A stretch of DNA of 64,000 bases from Podospora pseudoanserina (taxonomy: Eukaryota; Ascomycota; Sordariomycetes; Sordariales; Podosporaceae): contig NC_085922.1 in assembly GCF_035222485.1 (NCBI RefSeq), positions 1,565,001 through 1,629,000 of the forward strand, in the 5' to 3' direction. Shown here piece after piece: positions 52,797 to 64,000 of the stretch. The position numbers and the translations under genes were made by a program. Each line of letters opens with the position of its first letter. Within the stretch, counting starts at the first letter, position 1. The notes beneath the pieces were generated by a model. It had not been told where the DNA came from. It made no database searches and worked only from the letters and a program-made list of their open reading frames with translations.

Positions 52797-53319
52797 AGAT
52801 AGCTACCATTCCTTTCAAGAAAATAAGTACTCCTCTCAAAATGATATACACGCCTTTCAACATAGCCAACACCCCCTTATGCCTAAAGATAATCAGCACC
52901 CCTTCACAACCCACCAACCCATCCAATACCTCTAAAACAAAACCATATAAATCACACAAATACGCATCATACACATCATACGCATACACACCACCATCAA
53001 CCAAGTAAGGGCTGGTAAAACACAAACTACACGCTTCATCCACACCCCTACTAACTACATCGCTACATCATCTACATTCCTCGCACTAATTCCCCCCAAC
53101 AACTTGACCCCCTGATCAACACAAACCAACCAGTATGATTTCATACCTCCCCCATGTTACAGAAAGAAAGAAAAAATCGCTGAGTTGAAACAAGACTGCC
53201 GAGCAAAAGTGTCGTCTGTTGTTGTGTAATGCCCTCCTTTTCGAATCAGACATGCCTCATTCATGATTCGATTTGCCATTCACGTCCGTATCCTCTCCAG
53301 CACTGGATCCTGTACCTGT
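52797..53319. other. Intergenic region with a degenerate short repeat
   Basis: Between 52800 and 52915 units of roughly 22-26 bases recur (forms of ACNCCTYTCAANATR), all decayed. The rest shows nothing. Frames here are products of the repeat. Confidence 0.45.
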
Positions 53320-54453
53320 TTAAGAACTTGCTCCAGAACTTGCTCCAGAACTTGCTCCCCCATTTACTCCATCACTTCCTCCCCCATTTGCTCCAGCACC
53401 AGCTCTTGGAGCCAGCGTATCTTCACGCGTCCCGAACGTCACGAACGTCGACGAGCTGGCCCAAGACACCGGCCGCCGCAGTGGGGGCAAAGACACCGGC
53501 CGCCGTGCTACTGCCTCCACAGCATTTCTTAGATATCGTACAATTCGCCAATCCTCCTCCGTCATCTCGCCTCTGCTACGCCCAACAGAGCGAGGCGGGG
53601 CCCCGGGCGTCTGGGACCTCATTGAGCTGGGCAACACCTTCGGCTGCACTGGTGTTGTTCCCGCACCCGCTCCAGTATTTGCTCCAGAACCGGATCCCGC
53701 ACCCCCTCCAGCACCAGATCCCGCACCCCCTCCAGAACTGGATCTCTAACCCCCTCCAGAACCAGATCCCTCACCCCCTCCAGAACCAGATCCCTCACCC
53801 CCTCCAGTACCAGATCCATCACCCCCTCCAGCACTAGATCCCGCATCCACCTCGGAACCCGAAGCCACACCAGCTCCCGCACCAGTTCCCTCGCCTCTGG
53901 TACGCCTGATATAGCGAGGCGGGGCCCCAGGCGCCCGGGACCTCAATACCCTGGGCAAAACTTCCGGCTGCACTGGTTTTTTTGCACTCGCTCCAGCATT
54001 TGCTACAGAACTGGATCCCACACCCGCTCCAGCACCCCCGCCAGAACCCGAAGCCACATCAGCTCTCGCAATACCGCTTGGAACTAGCGTACCGTCACGC
54101 GTCCGGAACATCATGTTGCTAGACAAAACTTCCATTGGTGTTATTTCCGCACCCGCTTTAGCACTTGCTCCAGAACTGGATCCCTCACCCCCTCCAGCAC
54201 TGGATCCCTCACCGGCTCCCGCACCAGCTAGCGTACCGTCACACCTCCGGAACCTCGTCGAACTGGGCCAAACCCACGGCCGCAGTGGATCAGAACAAGC
54301 TCTTCGAGCCAGCAAATCTCGCGGATCCTCCTCCGCCAGCTCGCCAGTCCTGATATTGATATAATGAAGCACGTTCTCGGGCATTTGAACCGCCACCCAA
54401 CCGGGCAACTCGTCCGGCTGCAGCGGTGGTCTCGCAGCCGCTCCCGGAGCTAG
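53320..54453 (-). pseudogene. In-frame continuation of the WW-repeat protein beyond a TAG codon
   Basis: Directly after the TAG at 54456-54454 the same reading frame continues for 1.1 kb, interrupted only by another TAG (53748-53746) and closed by TAA at 53322-53320. It encodes a further WW-like unit (LPGWVAVQMPENVLHYINIR, then TGELAEEDPRDLLARR), Gly/Ser/Ala-rich 24-bp repeats, and two related blocks, VQPEVLPRVLRSRAPGAPPR and VQPKVLPSSMRSQTPGAPPR, about 350 bases apart. The duplication of these blocks shows that this was coding sequence when it expanded. Either the gene has been shortened by nonsense changes and this is its decaying 3' part, or the amber codons are read through or spliced out. 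I see no convincing short intron over 54454, so decay is the default view. Confidence 0.55.
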
Positions 54454-55977
54454 CTAATCTCGCGGATCCTCCACCGTCACCTCGCCCGTGCCGGTGTTGA
54501 TATATTTAGGCACATTTCCAGCCGTCCATATCTTCACCCAACCGGGGCAATGGTCCGGTATCATCTGTAATGCCTCCACAAAACGTGCTGGAGCCCGCCA
54601 AGCAGCTCGCGGGTCCTCCGGCGTCTCCTCGCCGTCTGTGCTGGTGTTGACATTGCGAGGCGCGTTTCCAACCCTCTTCAAACTCAGCAAATTGCGCAAA
54701 TCCTCCGGCGGCACTGGTGGTGTTCCCCTACCCCCCTCTCTTTCCAGCGGATCCTCCCACGACCTCTCGCCTGTGATCTTGTTGATGTAGTAAGGAATGT
54801 GGTCACGCGTCCGCAACTTCACCCAACCGTGGCAATGTTCCGGCGTCAGTATTTCTCCCCCAGCACCTCTTGGAATGCGATCACCTCGCGGGTCCAGCCG
54901 CGTCCTTCTGGGTGCGCTTCTGGAGAAGTCGGCATAATAATGTCTGCCGGCAGAGTCGCAAAATACGTCCCAGTCAGGGGGGAAATCACAACGTCCCGGA
55001 TGCCGCCACACGTTCTCGAGCTGTTCCTGTGTTCCTCGCGGATCAACATCGGTCTCCTTCCCGGTCTTGAGGTTGATAAAAACTTTGCCGTTGTCCTTCC
55101 GTCTACATATCCACTCAGGGGGGAGCGGGACTTCTCGTAATTCTTCGTCCTCCTCAAAAGAATCTTCCTCAGAAGGATTATCGTTTTGAGCACGCTGAGC
55201 AGCTGTTGTAGACGACTCGCCTCGCTGGGGGCCTCCCGGAACACGCTGAGCAGCTGTTGTAGATGACTCCCCTCGCTGGGTGCCTTCTCCTATGTCGTAA
55301 CGGATTCGTTTGCGTAGTGCCTTTGGGTCTCGTGCACGTATTCCTCTGATTTCTGTATTTGGGTCTCGTAGGCGTATTCTTCTGACATCTGCCTTTGGGA
55401 CGTCTTCTGCCTTTGGGACGACTTCTGCCTTTGAGACGACTTCTGCCTTTGAGACGACTTCTGCCTTTGGGACGACTTCTGCCTCTGGGATGACTTCTGC
55501 CTTCTGGGCGACTTCTGCCTTTTGGGCGACTTCTGCCTTTTGGGCGACTTCTGCCTTTTGGGCGACTTCTGCCTCTGGGACGGTTTCTGCCTCTGGGTCG
55601 ACTTCTGCCTCTGGGTCGACTTCTGCCTCTGGGTCGACTTCTGCCTCTGGGTCGACTTCTGCCTCTGGGTCGACTTCTTTGTCTTTCCCTTTCAGTGCTC
55701 GTTTACCCTCTGGCGTGAGCTTGTCCAGCTCCGTCTCCTCGACTCCTCCGCTTTCCGCCTTTGGGGTTGCTGGCTCGGGTGGTGCTGGTAGAGCGCAGCA
55801 GCACATATAACGCCCGAAAGACCTCTAGCCACATTCCAGCTCATCACGTCTCGCAGCCTCCCAGAAACGGACGCAGGATATAAGAAATAGCAAAAAACCC
55901 AAGCCACCCAGGATGGAGGATACCACCGTTGTGACCACGAGCGTTGTGTTCGGGTCCCTTTTGTCAACGGGTGCCAT
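54454..55977 (-). CDS. Membrane-anchored repeat protein with degenerate WW domains
   Basis: The frame starts MAPVDKRDPNTTLVV, with one membrane helix (VVTTVVSSILGGLGFLLFLI), and meets a TAG at 55827-55825. A 48-nt in-frame intron (GTCCGT ... GGCTAG, 55872-55825) would remove that stop and join LISC to RSFGRYMCCCALPAPP; the donor is weak, so the alternative is a separate 450-codon gene starting at 55806. Next come 18-bp tandem repeats (VDPEAE x5, VAQKAE x4, VVSKAE/VVPKAE), a basic stretch, and at least five WW-like units: LPPEWICRRKDNGKVFINLK, FPPDWDVFCDSAGRHYYADF, HGWVKLRTRDHIPYYINKIT, a worn unit (GNAPRNVNTSTDGEETPEDP) and PGWVKIWTAGNVPKYINTGT. Only the third keeps both signature Trp residues (GERSWEDP); the others have lost the second, which normally packs against Pro ligands. 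Function unknown. Confidence 0.6.
55394..55685 (-). repeat. 18-bp in-frame tandem repeat array
   Basis: About 14-15 copies of an 18-base unit encoding hexapeptides of the form V-x-x-[KE]-A-E. Subtypes are grouped (VDPEAE, VAQKAE, VVSKAE), which indicates local serial duplication. The unit keeps the reading frame throughout. Confidence 0.9.
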
Positions 55978-56480
55978 GGTGGTGATGCTGAATGGTGTCT
56001 GCGTGTTGATGTCGGTAAATCTACTGGTAACGAACGAACAATCGCGGGCTGACTGATGATACTGGCGATAGACTGATGACACTGGTGATGGGAGAGGGAG
56101 AGGGAGAGGGGAAGAGGGAAAAACCCAGATGTCGTTGAACCATAAGACCACTGGAAGGCAGGTTCCTTCCCCGAAACTTGGTCGGGGCAGGGGCCCGTCA
56201 ACTGCCCCGAGAGTGAGCCCGAAAGGGAAGAAACCTAGGCTCTCGCAACGAAAAGTTCCCATAGAATTGGAAGGATCATGGTGAAAAAGCCCCCGCGCAG
56301 GAAAGTGCCCTCGAACACCAGAAAGAAACATCAGTCACAAACTCGGGCACCCTCCCCACAAAATAATTGGGACAGCAAAAGTAGGTTTGACCTATGCCAT
56401 ATTCGTGTCAATCATTTGTGATGAGAGAGTGCTCAGGGTATCCATTCATCAATCTCGGCTCGTATCAAAAGTCTCCCCGT
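55978..56480. other. Intergenic region
   Basis: About 500 bases between two minus-strand genes: the leader/promoter of the WW-repeat gene and the 3' end of the quinate-repressor gene. A purine-rich GGGAGA run lies near 56090-56120. Confidence 0.5.
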
Positions 56481-58957
56481 TCAGTAAGACGACATTGCCA
56501 TCTCGCTGCCTTGGCGCTGCTGTTGTTGCTGCTGCTCCCACGTCTTCCTGCACACCTCCTTCATGAGCCTCTTGGGGGCCATGCGCCCAGTCATCAGCTC
56601 AAAGGCCTCGATGGCCATTTCCGCGACCACCTCCAACCCGTCGACGACCACCCATGATGGCGACATGTGGTCTCTGACAGCATGCATCTGGGCTACCAAT
56701 GGAGTTACCAGAGGCTCGTAGGCCAACTAGAGCAGAAAAGTCAGCAAAATACCTAGATATCACAAAAGCTGGCTCATCTGATGCTTACCTCGACCACGAC
56801 GCCACCAGTCGGACTCCTAAGCCAGTCCAGAGGCATCTCAAAATCAGCAGGCGCGGACCCATTCGCGCTGGTAGCTGGAACACAGGAGATCACCATCGTG
56901 GGAGGTTGGTAGGCCCGAGGCCATGGCTCTGACAGCGATGGAAGGACTCGGCAGATCTCATGTGACCCTCCTTTTGTGCCCACAATTCCCTGTGTTGCCG
57001 CCCAGTCGTTGAAGTGCTGTGCAACTTGGTTGGCATTTGGTGCTGTTCGGTTGTAGATAAAGATATTACGGCATCCCAGCTGAATCAGCGCATAGATGGC
57101 AGCTCTGGCCATGCCACCGGCGCCAACAACTAACCCGGTAGTTTTAGATGGCTGGACAAAATTCCGTGGACTGATAGCCCTCCGAAGGCATGTCAGAATG
57201 GAGCTCCAGTCGGTATTATCACCAAAGAACTCGCGTGCAGGCCCGGCCTTGTTTCGAGAGTTGGCATGGTCGAGAATGGCGCTCGTCTTTCCCCTGAGTG
57301 GAAGCAGTACGTTGACTGCTCCTATCGCGGTGGCATGGTGGCTCTTGACTTTGAGATGGGGCATGATGGCAACCTTGAAAGGGGCTGTCAAGCTGGCCCC
57401 CCCAAAAGAGTCTGATAGGCAGATCTGGTTCAGCCTGTCGATCGTAGAGCACGTTACATCCTGGAAAGTGTGTGGCATCCCGCAGAAGTCGTAGGCCGCA
57501 CTATGCATGGCCGGTGATAGCGAATATGATACGTGGGAGCCGAGCACGTAAAACTGCAGCGGATCCAGAAGAAACTGCCGGAAAAGCAACTCATACGAGT
57601 GATAGTAGGTAGAGACCGTGGCAAGGTGGTCTCGCTCATTCTCCATATCTGGATGCTTCACGGGATTCAAAATCCTGCTTTGCAGTGGTGTCCGAACGCC
57701 GAGGACGGAAAAGTCGTAGGCCACAAGTGGTGGCTTTGGGTCTGGTACTTCTTGCTGTAGCCTCTTCTTGAAGCCTTCCAGAAGCTCAGCCGGGCTGTCA
57801 TTTGTGCAGAAGCGGACCATCCGCACCACCTCGCACCCTAGCCCCTGAGCCCTCTTGTAGTTTTCCATCTGTCTGTCGTCCTGCCAAGCAAGGGCCCCAA
57901 AGCCCATGTACCAGAAGTTCCCAATGATCTTTGACCTTCCTCTGTGCCGTAGTACCCGGTTCACAAACTCGTCATGGCGCTGGAGATCTAGGCTGATATA
58001 GTCAACGCCGAGACGGAGGCCCAGCTCCAACAAGTCAGCATCCATGGCGTCTTTTTCTTCCGGCGTTCTTCGTCTTTCCCCTCGTGGGTTTTCTTCCACA
58101 TGGTAGATGATTGGAATGCCGAGTTTTCTCCTTATCAAGGCGATTTGTCTCGCAATAACGTTCATCAGATCGTCTGGCCAGTGATCGATGATGAACTCGA
58201 CGCAATCTCCTCTCGCCTCAAAATCCTCCCATTCCAGATCCATGTCCATCAAATAGGATAGTCTGAGTCGCAACGCGTAGGAATATGACCGGAATTCCGG
58301 TGGCACTGAGCTCACAGAAAATGGGCTCTCCAACCAGGCCTTGGTGGCGCCCCTCCCTGTGACGATGTCGAGAAATCTGGTAAAATCTTCCCTGGCACTT
58401 AAAAGCTTCGATGGCCCAGACTGTCGGCCATTCAGTGGTGTGCTGGCCCCCGAGCTCGTGCCCGAAATGTGACCCCCAGATTTGTTTGGGGGATCGTAGA
58501 GGTTGTAGTACTCAAAATTGGAGCAGCTTCTATGCCGCTCGTCGGCTTTCAGGAGCTGTTGAAGGTCGGCAGCGTCCAAATGTCGGGCAATTTGCTCCTT
58601 TTCGCGGTGAATGTAGACGACTGGGTTGGTGCTGGAGTACTGTCTTAGTGCGTCCTGTGCCTCTCCCGTAAGGCTGCTCATGCCACATTCGATGATACAC
58701 CCGGTCCTGTTGCTGTCCAACATTCGTTTGAACACCTCGATATCCTGCCTGGCAAAGGCCTCCCTGCCATGTCGGGCGAGATACTCCCCACGTGATAATC
58801 CCGTGGTTTTCTCAAAGTAGTGCTCCTCTGTGACCAGTCGTCGGCGTAGGTGAAGGGCTCCCATGAATCCCAAGGTCCGCTTCCCTGCCCCGCGGCATCC
58901 GACGAGGACAATGGATGAGTTTGCCTCGAAGGCCCGTTCATTCTTTGGTGGAGCCAT
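56481..58957 (-). CDS. Quinate pathway repressor (QutR / QA-1S type), pseudo-AROM protein
   Basis: Related to the last three domains of the AROM protein but acting as a repressor of quinate-use genes. Exons 58957-56789 and 56726-56481 give 804 residues; an in-frame Met at 59164 would make 873, and the start is uncertain. Order: a shikimate-kinase-like domain (SIVLVGCRGAGKRTLGF), a type I dehydroquinase-like domain (IPIIYHVEENPRGERRRTPE, GVDYISLDLQRHDEFVNRVL) and a shikimate-dehydrogenase-like domain (GSHVSYSLSPAMHSAAYDF, SLTAPFKVAIMPHL, GLVVGAGGMARAAIYALIQL). In the dehydroquinase part the Schiff-base Lys position reads VVRMVRF (Arg) and the usual HDF motif reads GNFWYMG, so it should be inactive as an enzyme, as expected for a repressor. 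The intron has a GTAAGC donor and TGCTGAC branch. C-terminus is Gln-rich. No quinate enzymes lie nearby in the window. Confidence 0.85.
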
Positions 58958-60068
58958 GGTGTTGTCCGTGGCGTCGACACGGCTGTTGAAATGGTCCTCA
59001 GCTCGGTGGTCTCTTGTGGTATCGATATGGCACCGTGAGCTGGACCATTGGTGCGTGATCAGGGACGGGATGAAAAGTCGAGACGGGGCTTGTGATGCTA
59101 GTATCTTGATTTGTGAGACTGAATATAATGAGTGAGGGCATCTACCTATCAGATAATCAGACACAATTCAGGCCGCAGATGAAGGCCCGACTCCCAGTCG
59201 CCATCTTGGACCGTCGAAATGTCGGCAAATCGGTCGGGACTGGCAGGCGGGAAAATGTAGACCCTGCATTGGCCCGGGCAGTGAAGCCACCCCCGCAACG
59301 ATGCTGCGACAGCGGGACTCGGGTGCCGGGTCGTCGGTGTTTAGTGGGTCACTGCCCCAGCAATGCCCCAGGAAAGGCGCCAGCGTTTGCGGGGAACATG
59401 GCAGTGGCTACGGGAGATGCAAAGCACAAATTCAGTTTGAAATAATGAAGCACATATGTCCAATGGGAGATCATGGAACAGATGCAACATATGAATGCTA
59501 CGAATGGCAGCTGTCATGATACCTCTCGGCCGAGATGGCAAGAAACCTCCACTGGGAACCATGAAGAAGGAGGGTGCAGCAGGCTTAGGTTGAAGGCCAT
59601 CCATCACCTGCCCTGGCATATCGGGCCCTGCCGGAGGTTAAACTCCACTCGAGGTTCACGTCTTGTTGAATAATGAACTTGTAACAGATGTCCTGAAATG
59701 TGTATAATAAATCAATGCCAAAATATCTAGACTACCTTAGGTAGACATGGAGACCAAGACGTGCCGTGTGATCCCCCGGACACGCCCCGCCTCCGTAGAC
59801 GTTGAATTTTTAGGGGCGCTTCCGGGGCACTGGCTCGGGCCGGGTGCTAAGAGCGCCGGAAGCGTGGGCCCGAGCCCCCACGATTTCCCTGCAAATCAAA
59901 GTCCCCGCGTTCGGCACCGCGCTTTTCTCCTGCCAACTCTAACACACCTGTTTCCCACCGAAATACGGCATTGGCTGGCTCTGCTCTGCTGCTCCCTCCC
60001 TTCCTTGTGGATAAAGTATTTCTTCCGACCAAGTCTATGGGCCCCGCCCGTTCCGAAGCCCCAGGAAA
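58958..60068. other. Divergent intergenic region QutR-type gene / Zn2Cys6 gene
   Basis: About 1.1 kb. The QutR frame extends open to 59164. GC-rich blocks lie near 59170-59400 and 59760-59900. No other gene supported; the region probably holds both promoters. Confidence 0.5.
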
Positions 60069-61210
60069 ATGGAGTTCTCCGTCGAGGAACGCGCTCCCCT
60101 AGCCACCAACACCAACCCCGTCTCCGGTGGTGCTACCGCTTCCGGCCCTCCGCCTCCCCCAGCCAGTGACACCGGCGCCGATGCCGGGAGTGAGGCTCCG
60201 GCCAATCCCCGCAAGAGGAAGAAGGCCTCCCGTGCGTAAGTGTCTCACTCTCTCTACACCACTGGCGTGTCTCATACCCATCTCATAGTTGTGACTTCTG
60301 CCATGTCAACCATCAGCCATGTGACAATGGCAAGCCAAAATGCAGTGTCTGTACCAAACATAACAAGCCATGTTTATATCTCCGTCCAACCAAGAGACGT
60401 GGTCCCCAAAAAGGCTACCGCACTGCTCTCAACACCTACAAGGAGAGTGCCGCCGCATGGGGAGCTGTACTGGACGCCATCCCTGGACTTGACGCCCTGA
60501 TAGAAGGCCATCTACGAGGAGCCGCCGGGAAGAGCATGATAACCGCTATCAAAGATTCCAATCAGCAGGAAGCCTTGATCAGCAAGTGGCAGCAGAGCTC
60601 AGTCTTCAAAGCCTTCTTTGGTCACAACGGCCCAGCACCCACTCCACCCACAGAGAACAACAACAACAACAACAACAACAACAGTAACAATAACCAGACC
60701 ACATTAGATTCCAAAAACAACATTCTACCATCACAAGAAGTCGACGAAGAAGACGCACCAGAAGAACCACCCGCCCGGCCACCACCAGCAAAGAGAGCCA
60801 CACTCCAACCACCCGCCCCAAGAAGCCAATCAGCATCAAGCTACGTGGTACCAGAACAACCAAGAACTCCAATACAATTCCCCCAACTGGGCTCTCCTTT
60901 CCAACCAAAAGATTCCGCCAGCTTATCAGACATTGTAGCAAAAGATGCTGCCCAGGCGTATGTCATTGTTTCTTCCTTTTTTTCAATTCGCAACTTCTAA
61001 CAGTCTAAACACAGAGCCATGAGGACCTCACAAACCCTAGCCTCTCTAGGCTTCGCCCCAGACGAAACAATAGCAGATTTCTACAGCATGGGCTCCAACC
61101 CAGAACCAATAGCCGACTCCAACGACCCAGACTTTGACCCGTCGCTCGGCAGCGAGTCGGAGCAGAGGGCTTATTACGAGTTGCTGATGGGGAGGATGTT
61201 TCCTGGGTGA
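60069..61210 (+). CDS. Zn(II)2Cys6 transcription factor
   Basis: Nuclear regulator with a fungal binuclear zinc cluster. Exons 60069-60235, 60289-60957 and 61015-61210 give 343 residues. Introns have GTAAGT/GTATGT donors and ATAG/ACAG acceptors. The N-terminus is Pro/Ala-rich; NPRKRKKASRA precedes the zinc cluster, whose cysteines follow Cx2Cx6Cx6Cx2Cx6C (CDFCHVNHQPC ... CTKHNKPC). The basic linker TKRRGPQKGYRTALNTYKES comes next and then a short helical block (AWGAVLDAIPGLDALIEGHL). A run of nine Asn is encoded by an AAC repeat. The C-terminal third contains LGFAPDETIADFYSMGSNPE. There is no fungal-specific TF_2 domain, and the protein is short for the family. Target genes are unknown; its divergent placement next to the quinate-repressor-type gene is suggestive only. 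Confidence 0.88.
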
Positions 61211-62769
<1,559 letters not shown>

Positions 62770-64000
62770 CTAAAGAAGCCCCCCATGCAACTCCCCCAAC
62801 AACCCCTCAAACTCCTTCCTCGCCCTCTTCCTTTCCACCTCCCCCACATCCTCCAACAACTCCCCCTCCTCCTTCCCCCTGATAATCCCCCACGCCCTCC
62901 TAAACTCATCCCTGATCTTGACAATCCCCTGGTGCGTCACCGTCCTGGCAACATTGTGATCCGTCTCAAACGGGTCCTCCACCGCAAACAAAAACCTGAG
63001 CCTGACTTCCTTTACTTCACCGCCGCCGCCACCACCCGGAGTCCCAACACCACTACCACCACCGCCCGGAGACAAAACCCCCCCTGCCGGACTCTCCACC
63101 ACCGTCTTCGCCCCCGTCCACCCCTTCTCAACCTTGCTCATGAACCCCCCCTGCCTCCTCAAACAAATCACATCCCTCCCCCAATCAAAACCCTTCCCCG
63201 TCCTGTGGTTATTATGGGCATAATACTCGAAAAAACCCCTCAACAACATCCCCAAACTCTCCCTGTTCATCGTCAGCTCGTTCCCCTTCGCCAGCCTCTC
63301 AATCTGCGCCTCGTCTCGCCAAAAGTGGATGGGGTACCCCTTGCACATCTGTGGCGGCTGCCCAGACGGGCCGAGGAGCTGCAAGTTAGGCACCACAAAC
63401 GGCCGCGCAACGTTGATAAGGTAGTGCAGCATCATGATCGCATACCCGTAACTCCCCAGCGTGCCCCGGTAGGGCGAGTTAATTTGCCTCACCTTGGCCC
63501 AGTGCTTGACAAACAAGATGAGCGGCCTGACCCTTGGATCGCAGAGGGAGTAGCACCTCAGCAGGGTCGTGTTCTCCACCGCTAGATGAGCAGAGAAGTT
63601 GATGTCGCACTGGACGCCTATGTTTGACTTTGGGAACTCGAGACGGTCTCTGTGCAGATCTCGAGGTTGGTTGGGCGGTTCAATGGCTGGGTCCCCCAGC
63701 TGCTTGATCGTTGCCATGAGCTCATCGGATTCATCCGGCAGGGGAACAGCCAACTCGCCAGTCTTGTCGTTCTTCGTCATCGGTCCCCGAAGCAGAGCAA
63801 CATAACACCTCACCAAACTCGCCGCCGGTTCCTGATATTGCCCTTTCTGGAGACACCTCTCATAATCCAGCGCAAGCTGGAGACTCTTGTGCCGTTTCGC
63901 CACGGCTCCCAACGTTGAGGCGTAGGGGAATTTCGAAAACTCATCCACCTGCTCGCGAACCTGGCTGTTCCAGATGCCGTTGATGTAATGTCGTATAACA
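62770..64000 (-). CDS. Non-canonical poly(A)/poly(U) polymerase (Cid1/TRF family), 5' end outside the window
   Basis: RNA nucleotidyltransferase of the polymerase-beta superfamily. 409 residues are visible; the gene runs off the window edge, and the frame reads VIRHYINGIWNSQVREQVDE before the GTG at 63948, so no start is present. The core strand with the third catalytic acid is seen in SNIGVQCDINFSAHLAVENT. The PAP-associated domain follows: RCYSLCDPRVRPLILFVKHW, RGTLGSYGYAIMMLHYLINV and ESLGMLLRGFFEYYAHNNHR. The first two catalytic Asp residues should lie upstream of the window. A Gly-rich insertion (GGVLSPGGGGSGVGTPGGGG) splits the last part before the EDPFETDHNVARTV motif, typical of Cid1/TUT-type enzymes. 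It is distinct from the nucleotidyltransferase in the 47-51 kb fusion. Confidence 0.88.
   Translation of the reverse strand, partial: VIRHYINGIWNSQVREQVDEFSKFPYASTLGAVAKRHKSLQLALDYERCLQKGQYQEPAASLVRCYVALLRGPMTKNDKTGELAVPLPDESDELMATIKQLGDPAIEPPNQPRDLHRDRLEFPKSNIGVQCDINFSAHLAVENTTLLRCYSLCDPRVRPLILFVKHWAKVRQINSPYRGTLGSYGYAIMMLHYLINVARPFVVPNLQLLGPSGQPPQMCKGYPIHFWRDEAQIERLAKGNELTMNRESLGMLLRGFFEYYAHNNHRTGKGFDWGRDVICLRRQGGFMSKVEKGWTGAKTVVESPAGGVLSPGGGGSGVGTPGGGGGGEVKEVRLRFLFAVEDPFETDHNVARTVTHQGIVKIRDEFRRAWGIIRGKEEGELLEDVGEVERKRARKEFEGLLGELHGGLL

Noticed and set aside
53229-53837. Plus-strand frame with Leu-Gln-Asn repeats (HPLQNQIPHPLQ)
   Set aside because: Antisense translation of the Gly/Ser repeats of the WW-repeat frame; WW motifs show that the minus strand is the coding one.
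55310-55810. Plus-strand Ala/Ser/Thr-Phe repeat frame
   Set aside because: Antisense of the 18-bp repeats encoding V-x-x-K/E-A-E.
63946-63948. Apparent start of the 62770 gene at 63948
   Set aside because: The codon is GTG and the family-like frame continues upstream to the window edge, so the gene is cut by the window and does not start there.

Overview
This is nuclear DNA of a filamentous ascomycete, most likely a Sordariomycete of the Sordariales. The evidence is short GT-AG introns of about 50-75 nt, a lone dispersed 5S rRNA gene with the Neurospora-type ends, division-II (class VI-type) chitin synthase, an Hsp88-type Hsp110 whose predicted length is close to the Neurospora protein, a quinate-repressor-type pseudo-AROM protein and a Zn(II)2Cys6 regulator. 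No virus-like element, CRISPR array or tRNA was found.

Layout. 0-13 kb, housekeeping: eIF5A (-), the GARP subunit VPS52 (+), a chitin synthase (+) and the Hsp110 chaperone HSP88 (+). 13-21.5 kb: 5S rRNA (-), a poly(A) tract, a SNF2/RING helicase of the RAD5/HLTF type (-), a degenerate repeat field and a small hypothetical gene (-). 22-26.2 kb: mitochondrial AIM41/YqeY (-) and an 11-exon LaeA/UMTA-like methyltransferase (-) that I assembled exon by exon and that no single ORF reveals. 26.2-33.5 kb: a gene-poor stretch; its first 4 kb is GC-rich and coding-like, but I could not resolve a gene in it. 33.5-47 kb: a possibly N-myristoylated unknown protein (+), a small Cys-rich protein (-), type II PI 4-kinase LSB6 (+), a coiled-coil protein (-), the mitochondrial helicase IRC3 (-) and a SANT/RRN5-like protein (+). 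47-51 kb: a 1186-residue four-module protein (-) joining a 2H phosphoesterase, an EEP nuclease/phosphatase, a poly(A)-polymerase-type nucleotidyltransferase and a C-terminal MJ1316/DUF504 domain, which reads as an RNA end-repair or end-processing enzyme. 52-56 kb: a four-helix membrane protein (+) and a long repeat-rich frame of degenerate WW domains (-), interrupted in frame by TAG codons. 56-64 kb: a catalytically dead quinate repressor (-), a divergent Zn(II)2Cys6 regulator (+), a (CT)70(AC)n microsatellite and a non-canonical poly(A) polymerase cut by the window edge (-).

How they relate. Most genes are unlinked housekeeping functions (translation, Golgi traffic, cell wall, chaperoning, mitochondria, Pol I transcription). 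Two polymerase-beta-like nucleotidyltransferases and the RNA-repair fusion lie within 17 kb, but nothing shows that they are co-regulated. The most unusual items are the 2H-EEP-NTase-MJ1316 fusion, the amber-interrupted WW-repeat frame, a stop-free 222-nt intron or alternative exon in HSP88 that encodes a nuclear-signal-like peptide, and a recurrent C-to-G compositional switch along many genes. That switch occurs twice in the RNA-repair fusion and coincides with the linker between its two halves.
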